Shown: positions 41,914 to 48,683, counted from the stretch's first letter. The stretch is DNA of 48,683 bases from an uncultured Clostridia bacterium (GCA_947626005.1 CANQQM010000003.1:1-48683), one strand, 5' to 3'. Notes: a model not told the origin generated them from the letters alone. Numbers and translations are program-made.

Positions 41914-42630
41914 TTACAGCCGTGCGGCGAGGCGGAAGAGCTCGGCGCTGTTTTTGTCCTCCCCGCCGACGTAGCGGAGAAGATACTTATACCCCGCAAG
42001 GAGGGCGACGAGAGCGGAAATTTCCCGTCTTGCCGCCGCGGCCGCGGCCTCCGAGAGAAGGACGTCGACCGCCGTCTTTTCTTCTTCGCGGAGGGCAAAG
42101 CCGTTGAGGCGGGCCTTCTCGGCGGGGATGATGCGGGCGATCGCGCCGACGAGCTCCTCCTGCTCCCGACGCTCTTTTTCGAACTTCCCGCGCCTGCCGA
42201 CGTCGGGATAGCAATCGCGCACGATGTCGCGGAAGGGCTTGACGAGGCGCTCGGTGAACACCGAAAAGCTCGCCGTGTAGCTTCCGTCCACATAGAAGTA
42301 GCGGAGGAGAAAATCGTTGAAGGGAAGCGCGCCCGCGTCGATCTCCACGAAGAGACAGAAGATGAAGGCAAGCGTCTCGCTTCGGTCGGCGGGAAGGTAT
42401 GCGACGCCGTGCGCCGCGCCCTCCGCAGCGGGGAAGCGGAGATAGTTGCGCTTGGCCGCGGAAAAGTCGAAGCCTTGGGTGACGGCGGAAAAGAGTTCGG
42501 TAAGATCCCTGCTCCCCGCGATGGCGGCAAGCACTTCCGAGATCTTCGTGTCCGCGTTGATGAATTTTCCCTCGATGAGCTCGGTTGAAACGCTTAAAAA
42601 TTTTTCGATGCGTTCGATGCGTTCGTCCAT
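41914..42630 (-). CDS. Hypothetical protein, mostly helical
   Basis: A 238-residue soluble protein I do not recognise. It begins with a helix of charged residues (MDERIERIEKFLSVSTEL), has a middle part of mixed hydrophobic segments, and ends with Ala-rich helices. No catalytic motif or signal peptide is visible. The start was chosen for GGAGG nine bases upstream; an earlier in-frame ATG has no such site. It is the first gene before the ADP-ribose pyrophosphatase. Confidence 0.75.
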   Translation of the reverse strand: MDERIERIEKFLSVSTELIEGKFINADTKISEVLAAIAGSRDLTELFSAVTQGFDFSAAKRNYLRFPAAEGAAHGVAYLPADRSETLAFIFCLFVEIDAGALPFNDFLLRYFYVDGSYTASFSVFTERLVKPFRDIVRDCYPDVGRRGKFEKERREQEELVGAIARIIPAEKARLNGFALREEEKTAVDVLLSEAAAAAARREISALVALLAGYKYLLRYVGGEDKNSAELFRLAARL

Positions 42631-42683
42631 GAAATGTCCTCCGTGCGCGGGCAAAAAGCGCCGCGCTTCATTCGTTCCCCACC

Positions 42684-42689
42684 ATTATA
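42684..42689 (-). promoter_or_regulatory. -10 box ahead of the hypothetical-nudF pair
   Basis: Minus-strand TATAAT in an AT-rich stretch, about 55 bases upstream of the start. The -35 (TTTAAT at 17 bases) is poor. Confidence 0.5.
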
Positions 42690-42731
42690 ACATAAAAACA
42701 AAAAATATTAAAGAATTTTTTCGGAAATATC

Positions 42732-42760
42732 TTGATTTTATCAGAGAATTTGGTTATAAT
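42732..42760 (+). promoter_or_regulatory. Sigma-A promoter of the HPr-like gene
   Basis: TTGATT at 42732-42737 and TATAAT at 42755-42760, spacer 17; AGGGAGG precedes the start. Confidence 0.82.
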
Positions 42761-42793
42761 AGGGTAAAATTAAGATTCAGGGAGGAATCCACC

Positions 42794-43021
42794 ATGAAAT
42801 CCATCAACATTTCTCTTGAGAAATCGAGCAGCGTCAAAGAATTCGTCAACATCACGCAGAGCTACGACTACGAGATCGTGATCCGCAGCGGCCGCTATGT
42901 CGTCGACGCGAAGTCCATCCTCGGCCTCTTCAGTCTCGACACGACCAAGCCCCTCACCGTTGAGATCTACAGCGACGACTGCGCCGACCTTCTTTCCAAG
43001 CTCGAGAAGTTCATGGCGTAA
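42794..43021 (+). CDS. HPr-like protein without the phosphorylated His
   Basis: A 75-residue protein with the HPr size and fold pattern: VNISLEKSSSVKEFVNITQ, IRSGRYVVDAKSILGLFSL, and an acidic C-terminal helix. The family's phospho-accepting His in the HARP motif is absent, since no His occurs in the protein. The Ser46-like region (KSILGLFSLD) remains. So it cannot act as a normal PTS phosphocarrier; a regulatory role is possible. GGAGG is eight bases ahead. Promoter and terminator make it a single unit. Confidence 0.85.
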   Translation: MKSINISLEKSSSVKEFVNITQSYDYEIVIRSGRYVVDAKSILGLFSLDTTKPLTVEIYSDDCADLLSKLEKFMA

Positions 43022-43046
43022 CTTAAGGCTAACTTTTGAGACAGGC

Positions 43047-43079
43047 AAGTCGCTTAAAAATTTAAGCGACTTATTTGTC
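43047..43079 (+). terminator. Terminator of the HPr-like gene
   Basis: Stem AAGTCGCTTAAA / TTTAAGCGACTT followed by ATTTGTCT. The T run is weak. Confidence 0.65.
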
Positions 43080-43114
43080 TCTCGTTCGATTCGATCCGAG
43101 AAAGAGGGTCCCCC

Positions 43115-43639
43115 ATGCAAGTAAAAGGCGAGACTTCCGTCAACAAGTTAATGCTCTTGTTTGTGTTCGACAAGATGGAAAGCCCGCTTTCCGAGCGGAC
43201 CATTCTCGACATGTGCACGTCGTCCAACGATTGGATCAATTATATGGACTGCGTCGTGCTCATCCACAAGCTCCTCTCGGACGGATTCATCTGCGAGATC
43301 CCGGGGGCGGACGATCCCCTCTACACCATCACCCCGGAGGGGCGGGAGACGCTTGCCAACTTCTATACGCAGATCCCGCGGAGCTCGCGGGAGGATATTT
43401 CGCGCTTCGTCAAGAACAACAGCACGAAGTTCCGCACGCGGCAGGAGTGCAAGTCGGACTACTATCAGAATAAGGACGGAACTTATACCGTCTTTTTGAA
43501 GATCCTCGCCCCCATCCAACCCATGCTCGAGCTCAAATTCGTCGTCCCCGACAAAAAGACCGCCAACCGCATCTATAAGAAGTGGGAGGACAAGGCCTCC
43601 GAGCTCTACAACGTCGTCTACGAAACGCTCGTGGATTAA
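43115..43639 (+). CDS. DUF4364 family protein (winged-helix-like)
   Basis: A 174-residue protein of the DUF4364 family, common in Clostridia. The N-terminal half (NKLMLLFVFDKMESPLSERT, LSDGFICEI, YTITPEGRETL) reads like a winged helix; the C-terminal half is alpha/beta. It is probably a transcription regulator of unknown target. It is followed after 10 bases by the TSCPD gene and probably shares its transcript. Confidence 0.85.
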   Translation: MQVKGETSVNKLMLLFVFDKMESPLSERTILDMCTSSNDWINYMDCVVLIHKLLSDGFICEIPGADDPLYTITPEGRETLANFYTQIPRSSREDISRFVKNNSTKFRTRQECKSDYYQNKDGTYTVFLKILAPIQPMLELKFVVPDKKTANRIYKKWEDKASELYNVVYETLVD

Positions 43640-43649
43640 AGGAGAAACT

Positions 43650-43898
43650 ATGGTAACCTATTCGACAAAAGGCACCTGCTCCAAGCAGATCGTGTTCGAT
43701 CTCGATGAGCAGAACCGCATCCACAACGTGAAGTTCATCGGCGGATGCAGCGGCAATCTGCAGGGCATCGGAAAGCTCGTCGAGGGCAGAACGCCCGACG
43801 AGATCTATCCCCTTCTCCGCGGGATCCGCTGCCGCCAGAACACCTCCTGCCCCGATCAGCTTGCGCTGGCGCTTGAGCCCTACCTCACGAAAAAATAA
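43650..43898 (+). CDS. TSCPD domain protein (TIGR03905 type)
   Basis: An 82-residue protein consisting of a TSCPD domain: STKGTCSKQIVFDLDEQNR, VKFIGGCSGNLQGIGKLVEG and NTSCPDQLALAL. The domain also occurs at the end of some ribonucleotide reductases, where it binds a metal; the function of the stand-alone form is unknown. AAAGGAG lies six bases ahead of the ATG. Confidence 0.93.
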   Translation: MVTYSTKGTCSKQIVFDLDEQNRIHNVKFIGGCSGNLQGIGKLVEGRTPDEIYPLLRGIRCRQNTSCPDQLALALEPYLTKK

Positions 43899-43908
43899 AC
43901 GGAATATG

Positions 43909-43936
43909 AAAAGAGCGGGTCGCCCCGCTCTTTTTT
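43909..43936. terminator. Bidirectional terminator between the TSCPD and serine dehydratase genes
   Basis: Stem AAAAGAGCGGG / CCCGCTCTTTT with a TCGC loop and T run on either strand. Confidence 0.9.
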
Positions 43937-43943
43937 CATGCCC

Positions 43944-45152
43944 TCAGTCGCAGCTTTTATAGATGGCGGCGAGCCCCCCTTCCGAGGTCTCGCGGTAGCG
44001 GGCGGAGAGGTCCCGCCCCGTCTCGTACATCGTCTTGACGACGGTATCGAAGGAGATCTTGCGCGTTCCCGAGAGGACGCGGCTCAGCTCCGCGCTCGTG
44101 AGCGCCCGAAGGGAGGCGACGGCGTTGCGCTCGATGCAGGGGATCTGCACGTATCCCCCCACCGGGTCGCAAGTGAGCCCGAGTTGGTGCTCGAGGGCGA
44201 TCTCGGCGGCGTATTCCGTTTCGTCGATGCCCGCCTCGAAGAGACGGCAGACGGCCGCCGCCGCCATGGCGGTCGCCGTTCCGACCTCCGCCTGACAGCC
44301 CGCTTCCGCCCCCGAGACGGAGGCGTTTTGCTTGACGGTCACGCCGACCAGTCCCGCCGATGCGAGAGCGGCGAGGACGCGGTCCTCCGAAAAGCCGTGC
44401 TTACGGCTCAGATAGAACAGGACGGCGGGAAGCACGCCGCTTGCGCCGCATGTGGGTGCGGTGACGACGGTGCCGCCGCCCGCGTTCTCTTCGCTCGTCG
44501 CGAAGGCGAAACTGCAGAGGTGCCGCTTCTCGCGAGCCTCGGGTTCCTCGTCCTCCGCGACCGTCTCGAAGAGCGTCTTTGCCTTCCTCTCGACCCCGAG
44601 CGGCCCCGGGAGCCGACCCGACGCCTCGATCCCGCGGCGGATCGTCTGCACCATCGTGTGCCAGACTTCGCGGAGGAACTCCTTGATCTCCTCCCCCTCG
44701 AAGGCGTACACCACCCCGTCGAGGGTACAGCCGTGCGCCTTGCAATAGTCCATGATCTCCCCGAAGGTGCGGAAGGGATAGACTTCCCGCTTTTCGGGCT
44801 CCGCCTCGCCGTCGCGGCGGATGGTGCCGCCGCCCACCGAGAGATAGCGCACCCTCCCGAGCGAAGTTCCCGACCCGTCGAAGCCCTCGATGTCGAGGGT
44901 GTTGGGGTGCGGGAGCGGGAGGTCGCGGTAGTCGAAGAGAACTTCGGCAAGGCGGGGCGAAACGGCCTCCTTTAAGGCGGCGTCCGTCAAATGCCCCTTC
45001 CCCGTGTGGGCGAGAGAGCCGTATAGCACGATGCGGAAGCGCGATGCTTCCGCATGAGAATTCGAATAGTCGAGGATGGCGCGGACGGGACCCATCGTGT
45101 GCGAGCTCGAGGGGCCTTTCCCGATTTTATACAGTTCCCGAAGCGATTCCAT
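43944..45152 (-). CDS. sdaA: L-serine ammonia-lyase, single chain, iron-sulfur type
   Basis: Deaminates L-serine to pyruvate using a [4Fe-4S] cluster. The 402 residues join the beta domain (GPSSSHTMGPVRA, GSLAHTGKGHLTD) and the alpha domain (PTCGASGVLPAV, GAEAGCQAEVGTATAMAAAA, GLTCDPVGGYVQIPCIERN) in one chain, as in gamma-proteobacterial SdaA; many Firmicutes have two separate genes. The three cluster cysteines are present. It lies 9 bases after purH; the link between the two is not obvious. Confidence 0.95.
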   Translation of the reverse strand: MESLRELYKIGKGPSSSHTMGPVRAILDYSNSHAEASRFRIVLYGSLAHTGKGHLTDAALKEAVSPRLAEVLFDYRDLPLPHPNTLDIEGFDGSGTSLGRVRYLSVGGGTIRRDGEAEPEKREVYPFRTFGEIMDYCKAHGCTLDGVVYAFEGEEIKEFLREVWHTMVQTIRRGIEASGRLPGPLGVERKAKTLFETVAEDEEPEAREKRHLCSFAFATSEENAGGGTVVTAPTCGASGVLPAVLFYLSRKHGFSEDRVLAALASAGLVGVTVKQNASVSGAEAGCQAEVGTATAMAAAAVCRLFEAGIDETEYAAEIALEHQLGLTCDPVGGYVQIPCIERNAVASLRALTSAELSRVLSGTRKISFDTVVKTMYETGRDLSARYRETSEGGLAAIYKSCD

Positions 45153-45161
45153 GGTGTTTCC

Positions 45162-46691
45162 TCAATTTTTGAAGTGGCGCTCCTCGCTGACGAGGACGGC
45201 GATCTTCTTTTCGTTGCAGAGGGCAAGGGCGTCGGCATCGGGTTCCCCCGTACAGACGACCGCCGTGATCCCCGCGCGGACGCATTCTTCGAAGTATTCC
45301 TTGCTCGCAAAGGAGGCCTCCGAGGCAAGGACCGCCCCCTTCGTCTTGTCCCCCGCGATCTGAAGAGCGGCGGAGAGTGCAAGAGAGCGGCTCACCTGTC
45401 CCGTCCCGACGCCATAGGTGACGTCCTCCGTGCCGATGACGACCGCGCTCGAGAGCGCATGTTTTGCGACTTTGTAGTTGAAAACGAGGGCCCGCGCCTC
45501 CCCTTCGGTAGGCTTGCGCTTGGTCACGCAGGAGAGCGTCCCGCAGAGGGAAGTGTCGTAGTTTTGCACGAGGAGCCCGCCGTAGATCTTGGTCATATCG
45601 AAGGTGGAGAAGAGCACTTTGCTGCGGATGTCGGGCATCTCGAGGAGGATGAGTTCGCGGGAGTAGCGGAGTTCCGCCATCGCCTCGGGGGTGAAGCCGA
45701 CCGCGATCACCGCTTCGATCGCGTACTTTGCGATCTCGGCGGCAACGCGTGCGTCGACGACGGCGTTGATCGCGACGATCGCGTTTTGAAGCTTGAGCGG
45801 ATCGCTCTCGGCGACCCGTCCGAACGCCTCCCATACGCCGACGCCCGTCCCCACGCATGAGGGCGCGCAATGTTTGCAGACGACGACGGTCGGGAAGTCG
45901 AATTCCTTTACGAGCTCGAGCGCCGTGTTCGCGTCGCCGAGGCTGTTGTAGGTGAGGGCGGGGCCCGCAAGCTGCTTCGCCCGCGCAAGAGAGCCCTCTT
46001 TGAGGAGAGGTTCGCGGTAAACCGCCGCCTTCTGATGGGGATTTTCGCCGTAGCGCATGTCCTGCGCCTTCTCGAAGGTCACCGTGAGCGTCTTGGGGAA
46101 GGAGATGCGGAGGGCGCGGGAAAGATACTGCGCGACGAGGGCGTCGTACGCCGCCGTGTAGGAAAATGCCTTGTAGGTGAGGTATTTCCGCTCGTCCTCG
46201 GGGATCGCCCCCGCCGCAAGGTTGCAGAGCACTCTGTCGTAATCCTCGGGATCGCACACGGTGACGGTGTGCATGAAGTTCTTCGCCGCCGCGTCGAGGA
46301 GGGCCACGCCGCCCGCGTCGATGTGGGAAGCCGCCTCCTCGAAGGAGACGCCCGCCTCCATGTCCTCACGGAAGGGATAGAGGTTGACGACGACGAGCTG
46401 GATGGGAAAGACGTCTTTATCGTCGAGCTCGCGGAGCTGTTCGGGGGTGAGGCGGCTCGCGATGATCCCCGTGTAGATCGCGGGGTGCACCGCGCGGACC
46501 TTGCCGCCGAGGGGTTCGGGGTAGCCCGTGAGGTCGTGGGCGGACAGGACGGGAATGTCGTTTTCGCGGAGTTTGTTCGCCGTCCCCTCCGTCGCGACGA
46601 GTTCGTAGCCGTATTCGACGAGGTAGCGGCAAAAATCCACGATGCCCGTCTTGTCGTAGACGCTGATATACGCCCGTTTCTTCTCTTCCAT
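45162..46691 (-). CDS. purH: PurH-like bifunctional AICAR formyltransferase / IMP cyclohydrolase, divergent
   Basis: A 509-residue protein with PurH layout: an MGS-like cyclohydrolase domain (YISVYDKTGIVDFCRYLVEYG, LVVVNLYPF) and an AICARFT domain (MRYGENPHQKAAVYRE, VVVCKHCAPSCVG, VTKRKPTEGEA). Several usually strict motifs differ: STGGTA reads ATEGTA, KHANPCG reads KHCAPSC, AGQMSR reads TGQVSR, and QPGGSIRD reads CTGEPDAD. The Lys-His pair of the transferase remains. It may be a functional divergent enzyme or a paralogue with changed activity. The start MEEKKRAYISV has GGGAG upstream. It heads an operon with sdaA. Confidence 0.85.
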   Translation of the reverse strand: MEEKKRAYISVYDKTGIVDFCRYLVEYGYELVATEGTANKLRENDIPVLSAHDLTGYPEPLGGKVRAVHPAIYTGIIASRLTPEQLRELDDKDVFPIQLVVVNLYPFREDMEAGVSFEEAASHIDAGGVALLDAAAKNFMHTVTVCDPEDYDRVLCNLAAGAIPEDERKYLTYKAFSYTAAYDALVAQYLSRALRISFPKTLTVTFEKAQDMRYGENPHQKAAVYREPLLKEGSLARAKQLAGPALTYNSLGDANTALELVKEFDFPTVVVCKHCAPSCVGTGVGVWEAFGRVAESDPLKLQNAIVAINAVVDARVAAEIAKYAIEAVIAVGFTPEAMAELRYSRELILLEMPDIRSKVLFSTFDMTKIYGGLLVQNYDTSLCGTLSCVTKRKPTEGEARALVFNYKVAKHALSSAVVIGTEDVTYGVGTGQVSRSLALSAALQIAGDKTKGAVLASEASFASKEYFEECVRAGITAVVCTGEPDADALALCNEKKIAVLVSEERHFKN

Positions 46692-46720
46692 GGTGATCTC
46701 CCGCGAAAAAATTTTCAAAG

Positions 46721-46737
46721 CGCACATACTGTGTGCG
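46721..46737. promoter_or_regulatory. Palindrome between divergent purH and DUF1294 genes
   Basis: CGCACA-TACTG-TGTGCG, a perfect 6-bp inverted repeat with 5-base centre in the only intergenic space of the two divergent genes. It could be an operator; it does not look like a PurBox. Confidence 0.4.
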
Positions 46738-46739
46738 GT

Positions 46740-47030
46740 ATGACGTTCTTTTATGTCCTCTTCTCCGTGTACATCCTCGCCGTCAACTTCTACGGGTTCC
46801 GTTTCCTCAAAGGGCAGCGGGACGCGGCGGAGGCGGGGGAACAGGTCCCGGGGGACGGAAAACTGCTGCTTGCCGCCCTGCTTGGGGGGTCTGTCGCCAT
46901 CTATGCGGCGATGTTCTGTATGAAGTACCGCTTGGGAAGTCTTGCGCTCATGCTTGTCCTCCCCCTTCTTTCCGTGTTCAACCTCTACTGCTTTTTCCTC
47001 GGCTTCCGCGGGATCTACCTCTTCCTATGA
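46740..47030 (+). CDS. DUF1294-like membrane protein
   Basis: A 96-residue membrane protein with three hydrophobic segments. The central GKLLLAALLGGSVAIYAAMF matches the LLLALLGGS pattern of DUF1294, whose function is unknown. No ribosome site is seen; a TACTGT box seven bases upstream would make its mRNA leaderless. Its stop overlaps the stop of the convergent HAD gene by six bases. Confidence 0.75.
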   Translation: MTFFYVLFSVYILAVNFYGFRFLKGQRDAAEAGEQVPGDGKLLLAALLGGSVAIYAAMFCMKYRLGSLALMLVLPLLSVFNLYCFFLGFRGIYLFL

Positions 47031-47858
47031 GCGGAACTCGCGGTCGAAGTTCTCTTCGAGCCACTTCGCGACGCCGTCCTCCTCGCAATAGCCGACGACG
47101 CCCGTCGCCTTCTCTTTGAGCCATGCGTCGGCGTTCATGACGGCGTACTTTTCGTCGCAGACGTCGAACATATCCGAATCGTTGGAGGTGTCGCCGAAGC
47201 AGACTACCCTCTCGCAGCCGAGACGCTCCTTCAAAAAGCGCACGCCGTTTGCCTTGGTCGCCTCGCGCGGGGAGATCTCCATCCAGAAGTCGTTCTGATA
47301 GACTTCCTGATGGAAGATGCAGATGAAGCGCGGGTCGTACTTGAGAATGTTCCAGGCGTTTTCGAGCTGTTCGCGCGGCCCGATGCACTTGAAGTAGAAG
47401 ATGTAGCCGTCGAGGAGCTCCCCGTCGGTGTGGGCGGGAACGAGACGGTCGTCGCCCCGCCTTCTATAGAGGTAGCGGCGGATGCCGAAGGTCTCGGCGT
47501 CGGCGTTCCAAGTCAGCCGCTCCCTCCCCTCGATCGCGCCGAATACGACGGCGGGAATAGAATATTCGCGCAAGACGGAGAGAACATAGTACTTCTCTTC
47601 GTCGGAAAAGGTGTGATAGGAGAGCGTCTCGCCCGTGCCGAAATGATAGATGAGCCCGCCGTTGTAGAGGATGGCGGGAACGTTGAGGCGGAGCCCCTCC
47701 ACCGCCCGAAGCGCACTCGACGCAGAGCGCGCGGTCGCAAAGGTGAGGAGAAGCCCGCGGCCGATGAGCGCATTCAGGTGCTCACGGCTGTAAAGAGAGA
47801 CTTTTTCCTCCTTCGTGAGGAGGGTCCCGTCGAGGTCGGTCACGAACAGTGTTTTCAT
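47025..47858 (-). CDS. Cof-type HAD phosphatase
   Basis: A 277-residue haloacid dehalogenase-like phosphatase of the Cof type. Motif I is FVTDLDGTLLT, motif II lies near TFATARSAS, and motif IV is CFGDTSNDSDMFDV (usually GDxxND). A C2-type cap sits between. Such enzymes dephosphorylate sugar phosphates or nucleotides such as FMN; the substrate cannot be read from sequence. AAAAGGA lies ahead of the ATG. Confidence 0.93.
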   Translation of the reverse strand: MKTLFVTDLDGTLLTKEEKVSLYSREHLNALIGRGLLLTFATARSASSALRAVEGLRLNVPAILYNGGLIYHFGTGETLSYHTFSDEEKYYVLSVLREYSIPAVVFGAIEGRERLTWNADAETFGIRRYLYRRRGDDRLVPAHTDGELLDGYIFYFKCIGPREQLENAWNILKYDPRFICIFHQEVYQNDFWMEISPREATKANGVRFLKERLGCERVVCFGDTSNDSDMFDVCDEKYAVMNADAWLKEKATGVVGYCEEDGVAKWLEENFDREFRS

Positions 47859-47890
47859 AGTGTCCTTTTCGGTCGAATTTCTCTATCATT

Positions 47891-47899
47891 ATTATAGCA
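47891..47899 (-). promoter_or_regulatory. Extended -10 promoter of the HAD gene
   Basis: Minus-strand TGC-TATAAT with no convincing -35 box. Confidence 0.6.
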
Positions 47900-48072
47900 T
47901 AACCGAATGATAAATTGCACGCAAAATCGAAGAATTTCCCGAAGGAATTTTTTTGTGAGCATCAAACAGTTTTCCCCCGCGGCAAAGTGCGTTTTACACA
48001 TTCCGACTTTGCGAATGAAAAAGTCTGCAAAAAAGTTTTTTGGGTAATTTCTCGAAAAGACGCCTAAATCGG

Positions 48073-48101
48073 TTGATTTTCCGTTGGCTTTCGTGTAAAA
48101 T
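48073..48101 (+). promoter_or_regulatory. Promoter of tRNA-Ser
   Basis: TTGATT at 48073-48078 and TAAAAT at 48096-48101, spacer 17, about 13 bases before the tRNA 5' end. Confidence 0.82.
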
Positions 48102-48114
48102 AGAGCTTGACTTT

Positions 48115-48205
48115 GCAGAGATGTCTGAGAGGCTTAAGGAGCGCGATTGGAAATCGCGTGACGGTGGTGAATCGTCCGGAGGTTCGAATCCTCTTCTCTG
48201 CGCCA
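48115..48205 (+). tRNA. tRNA-Ser (anticodon GGA)
   Basis: Acceptor stem GCAGAGA/TCTCTGC, anticodon loop TTGGAAA giving GGA (reads UCC/UCU), a long variable arm as expected for class II tRNA, T loop TTCGAAT, discriminator G, and an encoded CCA. Length 91 bases including CCA. Confidence 0.97.
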
Positions 48206-48269
48206 CGGAAATGCGGCGGGTTGTTACCCGCCGCATTTCCGTAATATGCGCGCAGAGAAGAGGATTCGA
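48184..48269. repeat. Long inverted repeat that includes the tRNA-Ser 3' end
   Basis: Twenty bases of the tRNA 3' part (48184-48203, TCGAATCCTCTTCTCTGCGC) recur as an exact inverted copy at 48250-48269. Between them a perfect 16-bp stem (48206-48221 with 48226-48241, loop TGTT) is formed. There is no T run after the inner stem, although it may act as tRNA terminator. Confidence 0.9.
48241..48265 (+). repeat. Direct repeat, copy 1 (25 bp)
   Basis: Begins GTAATATGCGCGCAGAGAAG and ends GAGGAT; identical to 48453-48477. It carries the inverted copy of the tRNA-Ser acceptor and T-stem bases. Confidence 0.92.
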
Positions 48270-48279
48270 GTGGAGACAA

Positions 48280-48422
48280 GCCGATTGCACGCCCTTCCAC
48301 GCGTGCAATCGGCGCAGGTCGGCGGGCTCTACCGCCGACTTGACCAGCCCTGTGGGCTGTCAATCGTGCGCGCCGCTCAAGGCGCGAATCCTCACGCATT
48401 GGCGGAGTTCCTATGCCAATGC
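48280..48422. repeat. Array of five perfect hairpins
   Basis: Consecutive stems: GCCGATTGCACGC at 48280-48313 (13 bp), GTCGGCGG at 48318-48339 (8 bp), CAGCCC at 48345-48359 (6 bp), CGCGCC at 48369-48386 (6 bp), GCATTGGC at 48396-48422 (8 bp). No coding frame is credible here. The stretch is framed by the 25-bp direct repeats and could be an RNA, a folded mobile or repeat element, or a recombination remnant. Confidence 0.8.
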
Positions 48423-48452
48423 GTTTGGTTGGAATATTTATTGCGGGTTGTT

Positions 48453-48477
48453 GTAATATGCGCGCAGAGAAGAGGAT
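48453..48477 (+). repeat. Direct repeat, copy 2 (25 bp)
   Basis: Exact copy of 48241-48265. The ten bases before it, GCGGGTTGTT (48443-48452), also match 48216-48225, so copy 2 looks like copy 1 with the right arm of the hairpin (15 bases) removed. Confidence 0.92.
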
Positions 48478-48489
48478 GTAGTTGTTGAA

Positions 48490-48683
48490 AGCCGCCCCAC
48501 CTCAGTCACTTCGTGACAGCTCCTCCCACAGAGGAGCCAAGAATAAGGTGATACTTCGACTCCGCTCAGTATGACAGATTGGAATGCCCCCCATCCGTCA
48601 CGGCTGCGCCGTGCCCGTTTCGGCAGCAGGGACTGCCGAAACCCCCGTCGGGCTTGCCAGCCCTCCTGTCGCGCGCCACTCAC
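48490..48683. repeat. Hairpin-rich, REP-like noncoding sequence to the window end
   Basis: Short inverted repeats follow each other: AGTCAC-TTC-GTGAC, GCTCCTC-CCACA-GAGGAGC, CACGGC-TGC-GCCGTG and TTTCGGCAG-CAGGGA-CTGCCGAAA. The string CTTCGACTCCGCTCAGTATG is similar to dispersed repeats seen in many gut bacterial genomes, by memory only. I see no gene. Confidence 0.65.

Noticed and set aside
45162-46691. Pseudogene call for purH
   Set aside because: The frame is complete, has a good start signal and tight operon spacing; divergence alone does not show decay.
48040-48456. Open frames on both strands over tRNA-Ser and the hairpin array
   Set aside because: They include the tRNA and repeats; such products are a known source of false proteins.

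Overview
This window looks like chromosomal DNA from a GC-rich member of the Clostridia (Firmicutes). The evidence is Gram-positive style: sigma-A promoters with 17-18 bp spacers, strong Shine-Dalgarno sequences, a T-box leader in front of thrS, an ECF vitamin transporter S component, the DapL route to diaminopimelate, an NfnAB-type electron bifurcation pair, DUF4364 and TSCPD genes, and a YtxC-like sporulation gene. Gene density is high. Nearly all genes are housekeeping, most lie on the minus strand, and neighbours often overlap by ATGA or sit within 10 bases of each other. I see no phage, CRISPR array, transposase or secondary-metabolite cluster.

Layout on the minus strand, from right to left within each operon. 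(1) 12852-1: argG, argC, argJ, argB, argD, argF, carA, carB, a two-TM membrane protein and a truncated cysteine desulfurase. Together these make citrulline, carbamoyl phosphate and argininosuccinate; argH is not present. The carB gene is fused in frame to a dapF-like domain. (2) 14737-12952: acyl-ACP thioesterase, flavin reductase-like protein, membrane protein. (3) 15441-14734: cell-wall amidase. (4) 17760-15466: nfnA-nfnB, divergent from degV (+). (5) 19515-18776: HEPN-like/CBS protein; 20225-19517: nitrilase-fold protein without its catalytic residues. (6) 27323-20212: purA, dapF, pyrG, dapL, malQ, mscL. (7) 27474-28589 (+): Nudix and YccF genes. (8) infC-rpmI-rplT followed by trmH-like and yebC. 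(9) thrS behind a T-box, with ytxC upstream. (10) leuS (+). (11) 40986-37213: ECF S component, coaX, a homoserine-dehydrogenase-like protein with altered active site, and an ATP-grasp ligase. (12) 41093-43898: a small Cys-rich protein, a second Nudix enzyme, and HPr-like, DUF4364 and TSCPD genes. (13) 46691-43944: purH-like and L-serine dehydratase. (14) DUF1294 protein, HAD phosphatase and tRNA-Ser(GGA), then 480 bases of hairpins and repeats to the window end.

The less ordinary content is of four kinds. First, several members of enzyme families lack the residues that define catalysis: the DapF domain fused to CarB (one catalytic Cys is Ala), the homoserine dehydrogenase homologue, the nitrilase homologue and the HPr homologue; a divergent PurH may belong here too. 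Second, some promoters place the -10 box 5-7 bases before ATG, which predicts leaderless mRNAs. Third, a structured leader with two competing folds precedes the ECF transporter gene. Fourth, the 3' end of tRNA-Ser is repeated as an inverted copy and again as a partial direct copy around an array of five hairpins.

All calls come from reading the sequence and knowledge of the families. No database search or structure prediction was run.
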